Positions 8,789-18,355 of a stretch of DNA of 64,000 nt are shown here, piece after piece. The notes under the pieces were generated by a model. It saw only the letters and a list, made by a program, of their open reading frames with translations, was not told the origin of the DNA and ran no database searches. Within the stretch, counting starts at the first letter, position 1, and each line of letters starts with the position of its first letter. This DNA comes from Flavobacterium oreochromis (GTDB lineage Bacteria > Bacteroidota > Bacteroidia > Flavobacteriales > Flavobacteriaceae). Location: positions 434,001 through 498,000 of the forward strand of contig NZ_CP067377.1 of the NCBI RefSeq assembly GCF_019565455.1. The letters are read 5' to 3'. The translations under genes were made by a program, and so were the position numbers.

Positions 8789-8998
8789 AAAGGCCGTTTT
8801 GATACGGGTAAAAAATTCGCTAAAGAGAATTTTGTAGAAATAACCAAAGAGCTAGGCGAGCAAGAAGTATTTTTAGTATCCAATAGTGAAGGCAGAGCTT
8901 GTACAGCAGGTATGGCAGACTATCTGCACAACCAAGGCATCACAATAGGTGAACACGTATTACTATTTGACTTGACAAAGGAAATTCCTAATACATAA
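8789..8998 (+). pseudogene. 3' remnant of an unknown protein
   Basis: A protein-like frame without a start codon follows an in-frame stop at 8786. It reads GRFDTGKKFAKENFVEITKE through VSNSEGRACTAGMADYLHNQ to a TAA at 8996-8998. Amino-acid composition and codon use look like real coding sequence. I do not recognise the family. The position downstream of hcp/vgrG suggests a fragment of a T6SS-associated effector, adaptor or immunity gene. Confidence 0.4.
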
Positions 8999-9068
8999 TC
9001 TCTGGGTTGAACAAAATGGAGTTTTTGATAGAAATTTGATCTTATGAGGGTATCCATTTATAATGTTA

Positions 9069-9779
9069 ACCCGTAGTGCATTATAAAAAAGTTGCTCATA
9101 ACACTAAAAAATATTAAGTTATAATGATGACCAGTCTATTACAACAATGAGCAACTTACAAGAAAATGACGAATTAATTCTTGTGAAATTACAAAAACTG
9201 ATAATTTCTATTTTAAACCCATAAAAACCGAAACTTTCTAACATTGTGATCGTTAGTTTGATCATTTTAGGCAAACATAAACCTATAGAGCCTAAAAATC
9301 AATTATTTAGAAAAACACAAAAACTTGATATTAGTTCTAAAATAGAACGTAGTGTATATAACAGAAGAAAACGATAATTATTTGCTTACATTGAAAAAAT
9401 CAGAATTAAGATGATTGAAAAATTTAACGAATTTGAAAGTCATTTTATTATTGTTAATATCCCCTTAGAGGTCTGTAAAATATCTCGTTCTTCAAGGAAA
9501 AGAAGAAGATTATGCACTTCCCAACAAAGGGTTTTATACCTCTCAGAACTTACATTATTACAGATATAAATTACATGAGGTTTGTTCTATTAAAGGTATT
9601 TTCAGAATTGTAATCAATTCATAAATAAGAAGGAATTATGCTAAAACTTTCCTAGAATTCAAAACAAAGATTCTTTCTAAAATAACAACCTTAACAGCTT
9701 ACAATATTTGAACAGATTCGTTTTTAATAGAAACATTAACAATCTAAAAATTAATCTAATTTAATAATGCGCTACGGGT
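9069..9779 (+). mobile_element. IS982-family insertion sequence, internally deleted and degenerate
   Basis: The element is bounded by inverted ends ACCCGTAGTGCATTAT and, on the other strand, ACCCGTAGCGCATTAT. From 9150 the reading is MSNLQEND with later blocks KIERSVYNRRKR, KIRIKMIEKFNEFESHFII and NRNINNLKINLI, recognisable as a flavobacterial IS982 transposase, but it has stops and frameshifts throughout. At 711 bp it is roughly 250-300 bp shorter than a complete IS982, so the catalytic centre is largely gone. I see no clear target-site duplication. Confidence 0.75.
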
Positions 9780-9857
9780 AAGAATACTTTTTTATCCATT
9801 TAAGAACCTTATTCCTCATTCAAAATTAAATTTTATATTTGCTTCAAATATTTTTTT

Positions 9858-10587
9858 ATGTCAATTAGCACAAAACCTTATAAAAATTCTAATTCAAGCA
9901 AAAAGAACAAGTATCTAAAATGTTTGATACGATTTCACATGAATACGATCGTTTAAATCGTGTAATCTCATTTGGAATAGATGTGCAATGGCGAAAAAGA
10001 ATCGTAAAATTAGTTGGATCAATTCATCCTAAAAAGGTTCTTGACATAGCTACTGGAACTGGTGACTTGGCAATTCTAATGAAAGATACACAAGCTGAAA
10101 AAATAATTGGTTTAGATATTTCAGCTGGAATGCTAGAAGTAGGACGCGAAAAAATAGAAAAAAAGGATTATCTAAACAAATTGAACTAATACTAGGAGAT
10201 TCCGAAAATATTCCTTTTGAAGATAATAGTTTTGATGCTATAACCGTAAGTTTTGGAATTAGAAATTTTGAGAATTTAGAAAAAGGTCTTTCCGAGATCC
10301 TTAGAGTATTAAAACCAGGGGGAATCTTTGTTATTTTAGAAACCTCAGTTCCTGAAAGATTTCCTTTCAAACAAGGGTATCGTTTTTACACTCAAATGAT
10401 CATGCCTATAATTGGAACTATTTTCTCTAAAGACAAAGTAGCTTATCGTTATTTAGCAGATTCAGCATCTATTTTTCCTTATGGAAAAGCTTTAAACAAT
10501 ATTTTACAAAAAATTGGGTTTATAGATGTAAAGCACTCCCCACAAACTATGGGTGTTGCAACAATTTATTCTGCTTCAAAAAAATAA
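9858..10587 (+). CDS. menG: demethylmenaquinone methyltransferase, frame interrupted twice
   Basis: MenG/UbiE performs the last step of menaquinone synthesis, SAM-dependent C-methylation of demethylmenaquinone. Read across two frame breaks, the product is a normal protein of about 243 residues: [20 protein letters not shown], then [20 protein letters not shown], the SAM-binding [12 protein letters not shown], and the C-terminus [15 protein letters not shown]. The breaks fall in A runs at 9900-9904 and 10158-10164; one extra A in each restores the frame. Menaquinone is the main flavobacterial respiratory quinone, so real loss is unlikely and a sequence error is favoured. porT follows three bases after the stop. 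Confidence 0.85.
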
Positions 10588-10590
10588 AAA

Positions 10591-11295
10591 ATGAAAAAAT
10601 ACGTAATAATATTATTATTTACATTGCCAATTTTAGGACAATCGCCTTTCACAAAACACATGTTTGCGAAAAAGCCATTAATTAACTTAGCGAATTTTGA
10701 CAAACAACGAGTTCACTTTGGTTTCTTTCTAGGTTTTAACAATTATGATTTTAAAATCAATAAGAAAAGCAATGGACAAGATGTTATTGTAGATAGCCAA
10801 ACAGGTTTCAATGTAGGACTTATAACTAACTTAAGACTACATGAGTATATTGATTTACGCTTTGAACCCGGATTACATTATGGACAAAGAAACCTTCATT
10901 TTCCTAACATGAAAGAGGCTCGTGATGAACTGAGAGAAGCAAAATCAACTTACATTCACTTTCCCCTTCTTTTAAAATTTTCATCAAAACGCACAGGTAA
11001 TATAAAACCTTACATTGTAGGTGGTGTCTCTAGATCTATTAATCTATCTAGCAATGCTGAGTCTACTGATGACAATTCGGCCAACCGTTTTAGAATGATT
11101 AAACAAACCAATAACTACGAGCTAGGTGCTGGTATTGACATTTATCTTGAATATTTCAAATTTTCACCTTCTATACGAGGTGTTTTTGGATTTAATAATG
11201 AAATGATCCCTGACAACAATCCTAACAGTCCTTGGACAGGAAACATTGACAGTATGAGCACTCGTGGTATCTTTATAAACTTTGCTTTTCACTAA
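10591..11295 (+). CDS. porT: PorT family outer-membrane protein (type IX secretion)
   Basis: PorT (SprT in Flavobacterium johnsoniae) is an outer-membrane beta-barrel required for the type IX secretion system, which exports proteases and gliding adhesins. This protein has 234 residues, with a signal peptide MKKYVIILLFTLPILGQS, a barrel-like pattern of alternating hydrophobic strands (VHFGFFLGFNNYDFKI; YIDLRFEPGLHYGQRNLHF) and a C-terminal GIFINFAFH. Its position immediately after menG matches the arrangement I know in flavobacteria. It overlaps the convergent SpoU gene by four bases. Confidence 0.88.
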   Translation: MKKYVIILLFTLPILGQSPFTKHMFAKKPLINLANFDKQRVHFGFFLGFNNYDFKINKKSNGQDVIVDSQTGFNVGLITNLRLHEYIDLRFEPGLHYGQRNLHFPNMKEARDELREAKSTYIHFPLLLKFSSKRTGNIKPYIVGGVSRSINLSSNAESTDDNSANRFRMIKQTNNYELGAGIDIYLEYFKFSPSIRGVFGFNNEMIPDNNPNSPWTGNIDSMSTRGIFINFAFH

Positions 11296-12020
11296 AAGCC
11301 TCTTTTAAATTCGCTTAAAACTATTGCTGTAGCTGTTGCTACATTTAAACTTTCCGTTTTTTGCAAATCACCAAATTGAGGTATTGCTATTTTATAAGTA
11401 ACCCTATTCTCAATTCTCTGAGAAATACCGTTTGCCTCATTACCTAAAATAATTACACCTTTTTTAGGAAGTATCTGATGATAGATATTTTCACCATCCA
11501 TAAAAGTGCCATATATAGGAAGATCTGTAGCTTTCAAAAACAATTCTAGATCAACATAGTGTACATCTACTCTACCTATAGATCCCATAGTAGCCTGTAT
11601 AACCTTAGGATTATACAAATCAACTGTTTCCTTAGTACATACAACTTGCGAAATACCAAACCAATCACAAAGTCTAATTATCGTACCTAAATTACCTGGA
11701 TCTCTAACATCATCTAAAGCAACAATAAGCCCTTGATCTTTTAGCACTCTATCTTTAGGTATTTTAAATAATGCCACACAATTATTAGCTGTAGTTAAAG
11801 CACTGATCTTATTTAATTCAACAGGAGACACTAAAGTCTTAAATTCAGGAGACAAATCATAAAACAATTCTTCAGTCATATACAGATGCTCTAATTCAAA
11901 TTTAGAATCTAAAAGCTCCCTAATAACCTTTACTCCTTCCGCTAAAAATAAGCCATATTCTTTCCTATATTTTTTTTGATGCAAACTAGAAATAAGTTTT
12001 ATTTGGTTTTTGGTAAGCAT
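11292..12020 (-). CDS. TrmH/SpoU-family RNA 2'-O-methyltransferase
   Basis: This 242-residue SPOUT-class enzyme methylates ribose 2'-OH groups in tRNA or rRNA. The N-terminal 90 or so residues form an L30e-like RNA-binding substrate domain. The knotted SAM-binding domain contains ALDDVRDPGNLGTIIRLCDW (about residues 101-120), IILGNEANGIS and the C-terminal SLNVATATAIVLSEF. The substrate site cannot be assigned from sequence. The gene is divergent from tamL with only 29 bases between starts. Confidence 0.9.
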   Translation of the reverse strand: MLTKNQIKLISSLHQKKYRKEYGLFLAEGVKVIRELLDSKFELEHLYMTEELFYDLSPEFKTLVSPVELNKISALTTANNCVALFKIPKDRVLKDQGLIVALDDVRDPGNLGTIIRLCDWFGISQVVCTKETVDLYNPKVIQATMGSIGRVDVHYVDLELFLKATDLPIYGTFMDGENIYHQILPKKGVIILGNEANGISQRIENRVTYKIAIPQFGDLQKTESLNVATATAIVLSEFKRGF

Positions 12021-12049
12021 AAATGTATTTTTGAATTAATTTTTCTGAT

Positions 12050-14613
12050 TTGAACAAAATCCTTACAAAAATATCAATAATTATTCTATTAGCAGCACTT
12101 TATACCGCATGTAGCACGGTAAAAAAAGTTCCTACTAACAGATACTTGTTGATTAAGAACTCCTTAGATGTTGACGGTGTCAAATTTAAAACTAATGAAG
12201 ATGGAATTATTGAACAAATAAATCAACAGCCCAACACCTCCATTTTAGGCTTTAATCTCCGATTACAGTTATATAATTTAGCAAAAGAACATACAGATTC
12301 TCTATTTAAAAAAAACATATTAGATAATCCTAAAAAATACAAAAGGTTATCTAAATGGTTATCTGAAAAACAGGTACATAGACTTGGTAAATCTTTTTTA
12401 TATTCAGGACTTCACAACTTTTTAAAAAAACAGGAGAACCTCCTGTACTAGTTGATTCACTAAAAACTATCAGAAATGCAAAAATATTGAAGCATGGTAT
12501 CAAAACCAAGGATATCTACATGCAAAGTCTTCTTACAAAATCAACTACTTAGCAAATAAAAAAGCTAATATTGAATATTTTGTAAAAAAGGAAAACCTTA
12601 TATCTTAGACACTATTCATACTAATATAACAAATAGATCCATTGACTCTTTATACAAAAAAGCAGTTACAAAATCATATATAAAACAAGGTAAACAATAT
12701 AAAGAAAGTGACTTTAGTAACGAAATTAATAGATTAACTCAGTATTTTAAAAACAATGGTATATACAATTTTCAACAACAAAACATTGAATTTGAAATTG
12801 ACACAGCCACATACAAAATACCAGTAATCATAAAAATTAATGATCGTAAAATTAAAAAGGGGATTCTACAATTATAAAACCTTATGAAATTAAAAAAATA
12901 GGCAAAATAAATATTAACATTATAAACAAATCTAAAAAAGGTACTTTTGTAGTTATACCTAAAGATAGTGCAAATTATAAAAACTATAATTTGTATAGTA
13001 ATGAAAAAATAAGACATCGCCCCAAAGCTATAACAGACGCTATTTTCATACAAAAAGACAGTCTGTTTAGTGATTTTAACAGAACTCAAACATTACGATC
13101 TATCAGTAATTTACGAGTATTCAATTTTCCTAACATTAATTTTATTGAAAATCCTAAAGATAAAACTCTTACAACAGAAATTACACTGATCCCTAAAGAT
13201 CGCTTTAGTTTCAGAGCAAGTGCGGATTTTACTCATTCTAACATTCAAGATGTTGGTATTACAGGAAACACATCTGTCCTTATAAACAACATTTTTAGAG
13301 GAGCAGAAATTTTAGAAATAGGAATAAAAGGAAATTTAGGATCTTCTAAAGACTTTGCCAATCCCAAAAAATTATTTTTCAATATACAAGAATATGGTGC
13401 TGATCTAAAATTATCATTTCCCAGAATCTTTTTCCCTCTAAATACAAAAAACATTATCCCCAAATATATGTTTCCGAGTACCCTTATAAGGGCTGGTTTT
13501 TCGAAACAACTCAATATTGGTTTAGACAAAGAAAGTATTACAGGAGCTATAAATTACAACTGGTCTCCTTCACAAAAAACTAGTTTTAAACTAGATTTAG
13601 CTAATTTACAGTATATAAAAAACATTAACATTAACAACTATTTCAATGTCTATACATCAAGTTATGACCAATTAAATGCACTTGCAAAGCTATACAATAA
13701 AAAGTCTGAATTATTAGACAGTCAAAACAATTTATCAATTGAAGAAGGTGGTGCTGATCTGTTCATGAGATATGCTATGGATGGTTATTACCCAGAATTA
13801 AATAAGAATCCAGACCATTTTCTTATAATTCAAAGTATATCAGAAAGAAAAAAAAGGTTAACGGAAAACAACTTAATACTATCTAGCAACATTAGTTATA
13901 ATAAAACATCTCAAACTGATATTTCTGATAAGGATTTTTATAGCATTAAAACTAAATTTGAATCAGCTGGAAATATTATGTCTTTTATAGCAGATATAAG
14001 CAAAAGACCTAAAAGTCCTAATGGAAACCGTAATGTGCTAGGCCTCGAATATTCACAATATTTAAAAGGAGAATTAGAATACATTAAACATTGGGACTTA
14101 AGAAATGAAATATCCGTAGCTTTTAGAGCTTTTGGAGGGCTAGCTGTTCCTTACGGTAATTCAAACTCAATACCTTTTACACGAAGTTATTTTGCGGGAG
14201 GCGCTAATGACAATAGAGCTTGGCAATCATACAGTTTAGGTCCTGGAAATTCAAATACAATAAATGACTTTAATGAGGCAAATATGAAATTAGCCTTTAA
14301 CACTGAAATTCGTTTTAATATCTTGGGACAGCATAATGCTGCTTTATTTGCTGATTGTGGCAACATTTGGAATGCTAATATTGGAAAAGCATATGAAATA
14401 GATGAAAAAAAGGTTTTTAAAAACTTGCACTCTTTAGAGGGGTTAGCCTTAGGAACAGGAATAGGCTATCGTTATGATTTTAGTTTTTTTGTATTAAGAC
14501 TAGACTGGGGATTCAAAACATATTCTCCTAGTTTAGATCAAGGAAGCAGGTGGTTTACAGAATTCAATATAAATAAATCTCAATTTAATATAGGCATTAA
14601 TTATCCATTCTAA
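12050..14613 (+). CDS. tamL: TamL: lipidated BamA/TamA-family outer-membrane assembly protein, frame interrupted four times
   Basis: This is an Omp85-superfamily protein with N-terminal POTRA-like domains and a C-terminal barrel. The TTG start gives a lipoprotein signal with lipobox LYTAC, the hallmark of the Bacteroidota TamL variant that partners TamB in envelope assembly. The barrel half is intact from about 12880 and ends SQFNIGINYPF. The periplasmic half is broken in A runs at 12424-12430, 12480-12484, 12584-12589 and 12854-12858; one added A at each gives a continuous protein of about 850 residues (for example KKTGEPPVLVDSLKTIRNAK across the first break). Four breaks within 430 bases suggest a poorly resolved read region. 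Confidence 0.82.
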
Positions 14614-14622
14614 ATAAATTTG

Positions 14623-14630
14623 TAATTTTG
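14623..14630 (+). promoter_or_regulatory. promoter -7 element for fbaA
   Basis: TAATTTTG matches TAnnTTTG and lies 23 bases before the fbaA ATG, just after the tamL stop. Confidence 0.5.
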
Positions 14631-14653
14631 TCCATCTTTTAAAAAACAAACAA

Positions 14654-15721
14654 ATGACACACAACATAAAATCTGGCGTAGCAACTGGCGATCAAGTTCA
14701 AGAAATTTTTAATTATGCAAAAGAAAAAGGATTTGCATTACCAGCAGTAAACGTAGTAGGATCAAGTACTATTAACGGAACCCTTGAAACAGCTGCCAAA
14801 TTAAAGGCTCCTGTAATTATTCAATTTTCTAACGGAGGTGCCGCATATAATGCAGGAAAAGGACTTTCTAACGATGGACAACAAGCTGCTATTTTAGGAG
14901 CTGTAGCAGGAGCTAAACACATTCATACATTAGCAGAAGCTTATGGTGCAACAGTTATATTACATACAGATCACTGCGCTAAAAACTTACTTCCTTGGAT
15001 TGATGGTTTATTAGATGCTTCTGAAAAACATTTTGAAGAAACGGGTAAACCTTTATTTTCATCACATATGATAGACTTATCAGAAGAGCCTATAGAAGAA
15101 AACATAGAAATATGTAAAGAATATTTGGCTAGAATGAGTAAAATGGGCATGACACTTGAAATAGAATTAGGGATTACAGGTGGTGAAGAAGATGGTGTAG
15201 ACAACTCACATGTAGATAGCTCAAAACTTTATACACAACCAGAAGAAGTAGCATACGCATATGAAGAATTAATGAAAATATCTCCTCGCTTTACTATTGC
15301 TGCTGCTTTTGGAAACGTACATGGAGTATATAAGCCTGGAAATGTAAAATTAACTCCAAAAATCCTTAAAAACTCACAAGAATATGTTCAAAACAAATTC
15401 AATACAGAATCTAACCCTGTAGATTTTGTTTTTCATGGAGGATCAGGTTCTACATTAGAAGAAATAAGAGAAGCTATTTCCTATGGTGTGATTAAAATGA
15501 ACATTGATACAGACTTACAGTTTGCCTTTACAGAAGGAGTTAGAGATTATATGAATTCTAAAATTGACTATTTAAGAACACAAATAGGCAATCCAGAAGG
15601 AGCTGATGCACCAAATAAAAAACATTATGACCCTCGTAAATGGGTTCGCGAAGGAGAAATCACTTTCAATAAAAGATTAGAGCAGGCTTTTGCCGATTTA
15701 AATAACGTAAACACTTTATAG
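14654..15721 (+). CDS. fbaA: class II fructose-bisphosphate aldolase
   Basis: This zinc-dependent enzyme interconverts fructose 1,6-bisphosphate with glyceraldehyde 3-phosphate and dihydroxyacetone phosphate in glycolysis and gluconeogenesis. It has 355 residues, typical of the longer E. coli FbaA-type class IIA enzymes. Zinc and catalytic motifs are visible: ILHTDHCAKNLLPWIDGLLD (about residues 104-123), the glycine-rich AFGNVHGVYKPGNV, and VFHGGSGSTLEEI, which binds the substrate phosphate. It is monocistronic or co-transcribed with accD, 83 bases downstream. Confidence 0.95.
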   Translation: MTHNIKSGVATGDQVQEIFNYAKEKGFALPAVNVVGSSTINGTLETAAKLKAPVIIQFSNGGAAYNAGKGLSNDGQQAAILGAVAGAKHIHTLAEAYGATVILHTDHCAKNLLPWIDGLLDASEKHFEETGKPLFSSHMIDLSEEPIEENIEICKEYLARMSKMGMTLEIELGITGGEEDGVDNSHVDSSKLYTQPEEVAYAYEELMKISPRFTIAAAFGNVHGVYKPGNVKLTPKILKNSQEYVQNKFNTESNPVDFVFHGGSGSTLEEIREAISYGVIKMNIDTDLQFAFTEGVRDYMNSKIDYLRTQIGNPEGADAPNKKHYDPRKWVREGEITFNKRLEQAFADLNNVNTL

Positions 15722-15731
15722 TCTTAAGCTC

Positions 15732-15773
15732 AAAAGTTGAAAATCTAAATAGTCTTAGATCTATTCAACTTTT
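15732..15773 (+). terminator. possible weak terminator or attenuator between fbaA and accD
   Basis: AAAAGTTGAA at 15732-15741 can pair with TTCAACTTTT at 15764-15773, with a partial inner helix. There is no long T tract, so termination would be partial at best. Confidence 0.3.
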
Positions 15774-15804
15774 AACTTTTGACTTTTAACTTTCGACTAA
15801 AATT

Positions 15805-16659
15805 ATGGCTTGGTTTAAAAGAAAAGAAAAAGGGATCACAACTCCTACTGAAGCAAAAATGGATGTACCTAAAGGTTTATGGTACAAGTCTCCTACAGGA
15901 AAGATTGTAGATGCTGATGAGTTAGCTAGAAACTTATGGGTAAGCCCTGAAGACGATTTCCATGTACGCATAGGAAGTGCAGAATATTTTCAAATATTAT
16001 TTGACGACAATGAATTTACAGAATTAGATGCTAATATGACAGCAAAAGATCCTTTAAATTTTGTTGATTCTAAAAAATATTCAGACCGTTTAGTTGATAC
16101 AATTAAAAAAACTCAACTCAAAGATGCCGTACGTACAGGTGTAGGAAAATCCAAAGGAAAAGACTTAGTAGTTTGTTGTATGGACTTTGCCTTCATTGGG
16201 GGTTCTATGGGGGCTGTTGTTGGTGAAAAAATTGCACGAGGTATTGACTACTCCATCAAAAACAAAGTACCTTTCGTTATGATTTCAAAATCAGGAGGAG
16301 CTCGTATGATGGAAGCAGCTTATTCTCTTATGCAATTAGCCAAAACATCCGCTAAATTAGCCCAATTAGCCGAAGCTAAAATCCCTTACATTTCATTATG
16401 TACAGACCCTACAACAGGAGGAACTACTGCATCATATGCCATGTTGGGAGATATCAATATAGCTGAACCCGGAGCCTTGATTGGTTTTGCTGGTCCTCGT
16501 GTTGTACGAGACACAACAGGCAAAGATTTACCAGAAGGATTTCAAACAGCTGAATTTGTATTAGATCATGGATTCTTAGACTTTATTTCACACAGAAAGG
16601 ATCTTAAAAATAAAATTAATCTTTATATTGATTTAATCCTGAATCAGGAAGTAAGATAA
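15805..16659 (+). CDS. accD: acetyl-CoA carboxylase carboxyltransferase subunit beta, zinc-ribbon cysteines absent
   Basis: AccD pairs with AccA to move the carboxyl group from carboxybiotin to acetyl-CoA, forming malonyl-CoA for fatty acid synthesis. It has 284 residues, with the crotonase-type carboxyltransferase fold covering about 70-280, including [37 protein letters not shown] and [18 protein letters not shown]. In E. coli the N-terminus carries a four-cysteine zinc ribbon. Here the corresponding part ([20 protein letters not shown], then [13 protein letters not shown]) has no cysteine at all, with serines where Cys might be expected. A TIR element follows the stop immediately. Confidence 0.93.
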   Translation: MAWFKRKEKGITTPTEAKMDVPKGLWYKSPTGKIVDADELARNLWVSPEDDFHVRIGSAEYFQILFDDNEFTELDANMTAKDPLNFVDSKKYSDRLVDTIKKTQLKDAVRTGVGKSKGKDLVVCCMDFAFIGGSMGAVVGEKIARGIDYSIKNKVPFVMISKSGGARMMEAAYSLMQLAKTSAKLAQLAEAKIPYISLCTDPTTGGTTASYAMLGDINIAEPGALIGFAGPRVVRDTTGKDLPEGFQTAEFVLDHGFLDFISHRKDLKNKINLYIDLILNQEVR

Positions 16660-16665
16660 TACAAA

Positions 16666-16805
16666 GAAGGTGTCCTAAAAGCAAAAATCAACGTATCCTT
16701 TGTCACTAGAACGCAAAGAGAAGTCTCACAATCAAAATCATGCGATTTCTCTATCTGATCAAAATGATAATAAGCATACTACTGGCTTTCTTTTAGGACC
16801 ACCTC
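16666..16805 (+). repeat. TIR repeat element, copy 3 (short, divergent, 140 bp)
   Basis: The ends are GAAGGTGTCCTAAAAGC and, on the other strand, GAGGTGGTCCTAAAAGAAAG, the same terminal pattern as the other copies. The interior is shorter and diverged but keeps the ATCA/TGCGATTT segment. It lies 7 bases after the accD stop and may act as its transcription terminator. The rest of the gap to 16987 contains no gene I can support. Confidence 0.65.
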
Positions 16806-16987
16806 TTCTACATTCACTTCTTTATTTTAAAAAAGCCACTTATTATACTTTTCAATTAAAAACGCCTCCTCTATTTAACATACATATTTTAGATATCAAT
16901 AATTTATATTCTAAAATAAGTTGCTTGTTAATATAATCTTTAAAAAACTATTTTTATTCTACTTCCTTTTCCTATAAACAATAATAA

Positions 16988-18244
16988 CTACATCCCACTC
17001 CTAATTGCCTCCACAGGATCTAATCTTGAAGCTGAAATAGCAGGTAATATACCCGCTATTAAACCAATAAGAATAGCTAAAAATGTTCCGTAAGCAATAT
17101 TTGAAAAACTAAGAACAAAATCAAAATCCAAGATATTTGTTAAACCAAAAGCTACTAACCACACTAATACAATTCCTACCCCTCCCCCTATTAAACACAA
17201 AACAATTGATTCAAAAAGAAACTGTAATAAAATAAAATGATTTTTAGCTCCTAACGATTTCTGTATACCTATTAAATTGGTACGTTCTTTTACTGACACA
17301 AACATAATATTAGCAATACCAAAACCTCCAACCAATAACGAAAAACCAGCTATAATGGATCCTATCAAATTCATTTGAGATATTAATTCATCCAACATAT
17401 CTGTAGCTCCTTTTAAAAAATTCAGAAAAAAATTATTAAGTTGTCCATAAGTCAAACCTCTATAACCTCTCATTTTTTGAATAATTTCGGCTTTTATCTC
17501 TTCCTCTCCAACTCCTTCAATAGGCTTAATCATAATAACAGGCATAAACTTCACATTATTATCGCCATAAAGAGTACGCACTTTATTTAAATTAACATAC
17601 ACACTTCCATCAGGATTCTCTCCAAAATCAATCATACGATTCCCAACTTTTTTCAAAACCCCAAGCACTTTAAAACGTTGTCCATATAATCTAATTTGTT
17701 TCCCAACTGCTGAAACTCTATTAAAAAGTGCTTCTGCAACTTCAGCTCCAATCACTACTTCATTAGCACCTGAATTAGATTCTTGCTCATTAAAAAAACG
17801 TCCTTCTGCAAAATCTAATTTATTAATATCTATATACTCATAAGTACAAGGTACAACACCAACATTACTCATGGATTTATCTTCAAATTTAACATGCTCT
17901 CTATTTGTAAAATACTGATAACAAACAACTTGAATTTTAGACTTACTATCTTTCAGAAAACGATACTCATCATAAGTCACTTTAGGAAACTGCTCTATTT
18001 TCCAATCGGGAACATCTGTAGGAGAAAAAGAATATTTAAACAAGTATATAGCACTATTATCTAAACTACCTACATCATTTTTTATTTTTCGATCTAAAGA
18101 ATCTACTGCTGACAAAATAGTTATAATAGAAAATATCCCTATAGTAACACCTAACAAAGAAAGTAAAGTTCGTAACTTATTATTACGTAATGCACTGATA
18201 GCAAATCTAAAACTTTCTTGAAGCAATCGCAGATATATAATCAT
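16988..18244 (-). CDS. ABC transporter permease, MacB/FtsX family
   Basis: This 418-residue inner-membrane protein has the classic MacB-type layout: one N-terminal transmembrane helix (LRTLLSLLGVTIGIFSIITI, about residues 24-43), a large periplasmic MacB core domain (about 45-280), and three C-terminal helices of the FtsX domain, ending ILPAISASRLDPVEAIRSGM. Such permeases act with a cytoplasmic ATPase in lipoprotein release, peptide or drug export. No ATPase gene is adjacent, so substrate and partner are unknown. It is convergent with accD. Confidence 0.9.
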   Translation of the reverse strand: MIIYLRLLQESFRFAISALRNNKLRTLLSLLGVTIGIFSIITILSAVDSLDRKIKNDVGSLDNSAIYLFKYSFSPTDVPDWKIEQFPKVTYDEYRFLKDSKSKIQVVCYQYFTNREHVKFEDKSMSNVGVVPCTYEYIDINKLDFAEGRFFNEQESNSGANEVVIGAEVAEALFNRVSAVGKQIRLYGQRFKVLGVLKKVGNRMIDFGENPDGSVYVNLNKVRTLYGDNNVKFMPVIMIKPIEGVGEEEIKAEIIQKMRGYRGLTYGQLNNFFLNFLKGATDMLDELISQMNLIGSIIAGFSLLVGGFGIANIMFVSVKERTNLIGIQKSLGAKNHFILLQFLFESIVLCLIGGGVGIVLVWLVAFGLTNILDFDFVLSFSNIAYGTFLAILIGLIAGILPAISASRLDPVEAIRSGM

Positions 18245-18303
18245 GACTTTTTTCTTATTGGTACTAAGATCTTAGCTTTTGTTACAATTCTAAAAATCTT
18301 ATT

Positions 18304-18333
18304 TTGAATAGCCCTTAAAAAAAACTATTTTTG
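18304..18333 (+). promoter_or_regulatory. promoter for purH (-33 TTG, -7 TATTTTTG)
   Basis: TTG at 18304-18306 and TATTTTTG at 18326-18333 are separated by 19 bases. The ATG of purH is 23 bases further on. This is one of the best-formed promoters in the window. Confidence 0.75.
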
Positions 18334-18355
18334 CACCTTTAATAACAACAACACA

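Noticed and set aside
9858..10587. menG as a true pseudogene
   Set aside because: All motifs are intact on both sides of the breaks and a single A at each break restores the full protein; similar breaks occur in many conserved genes in the window.
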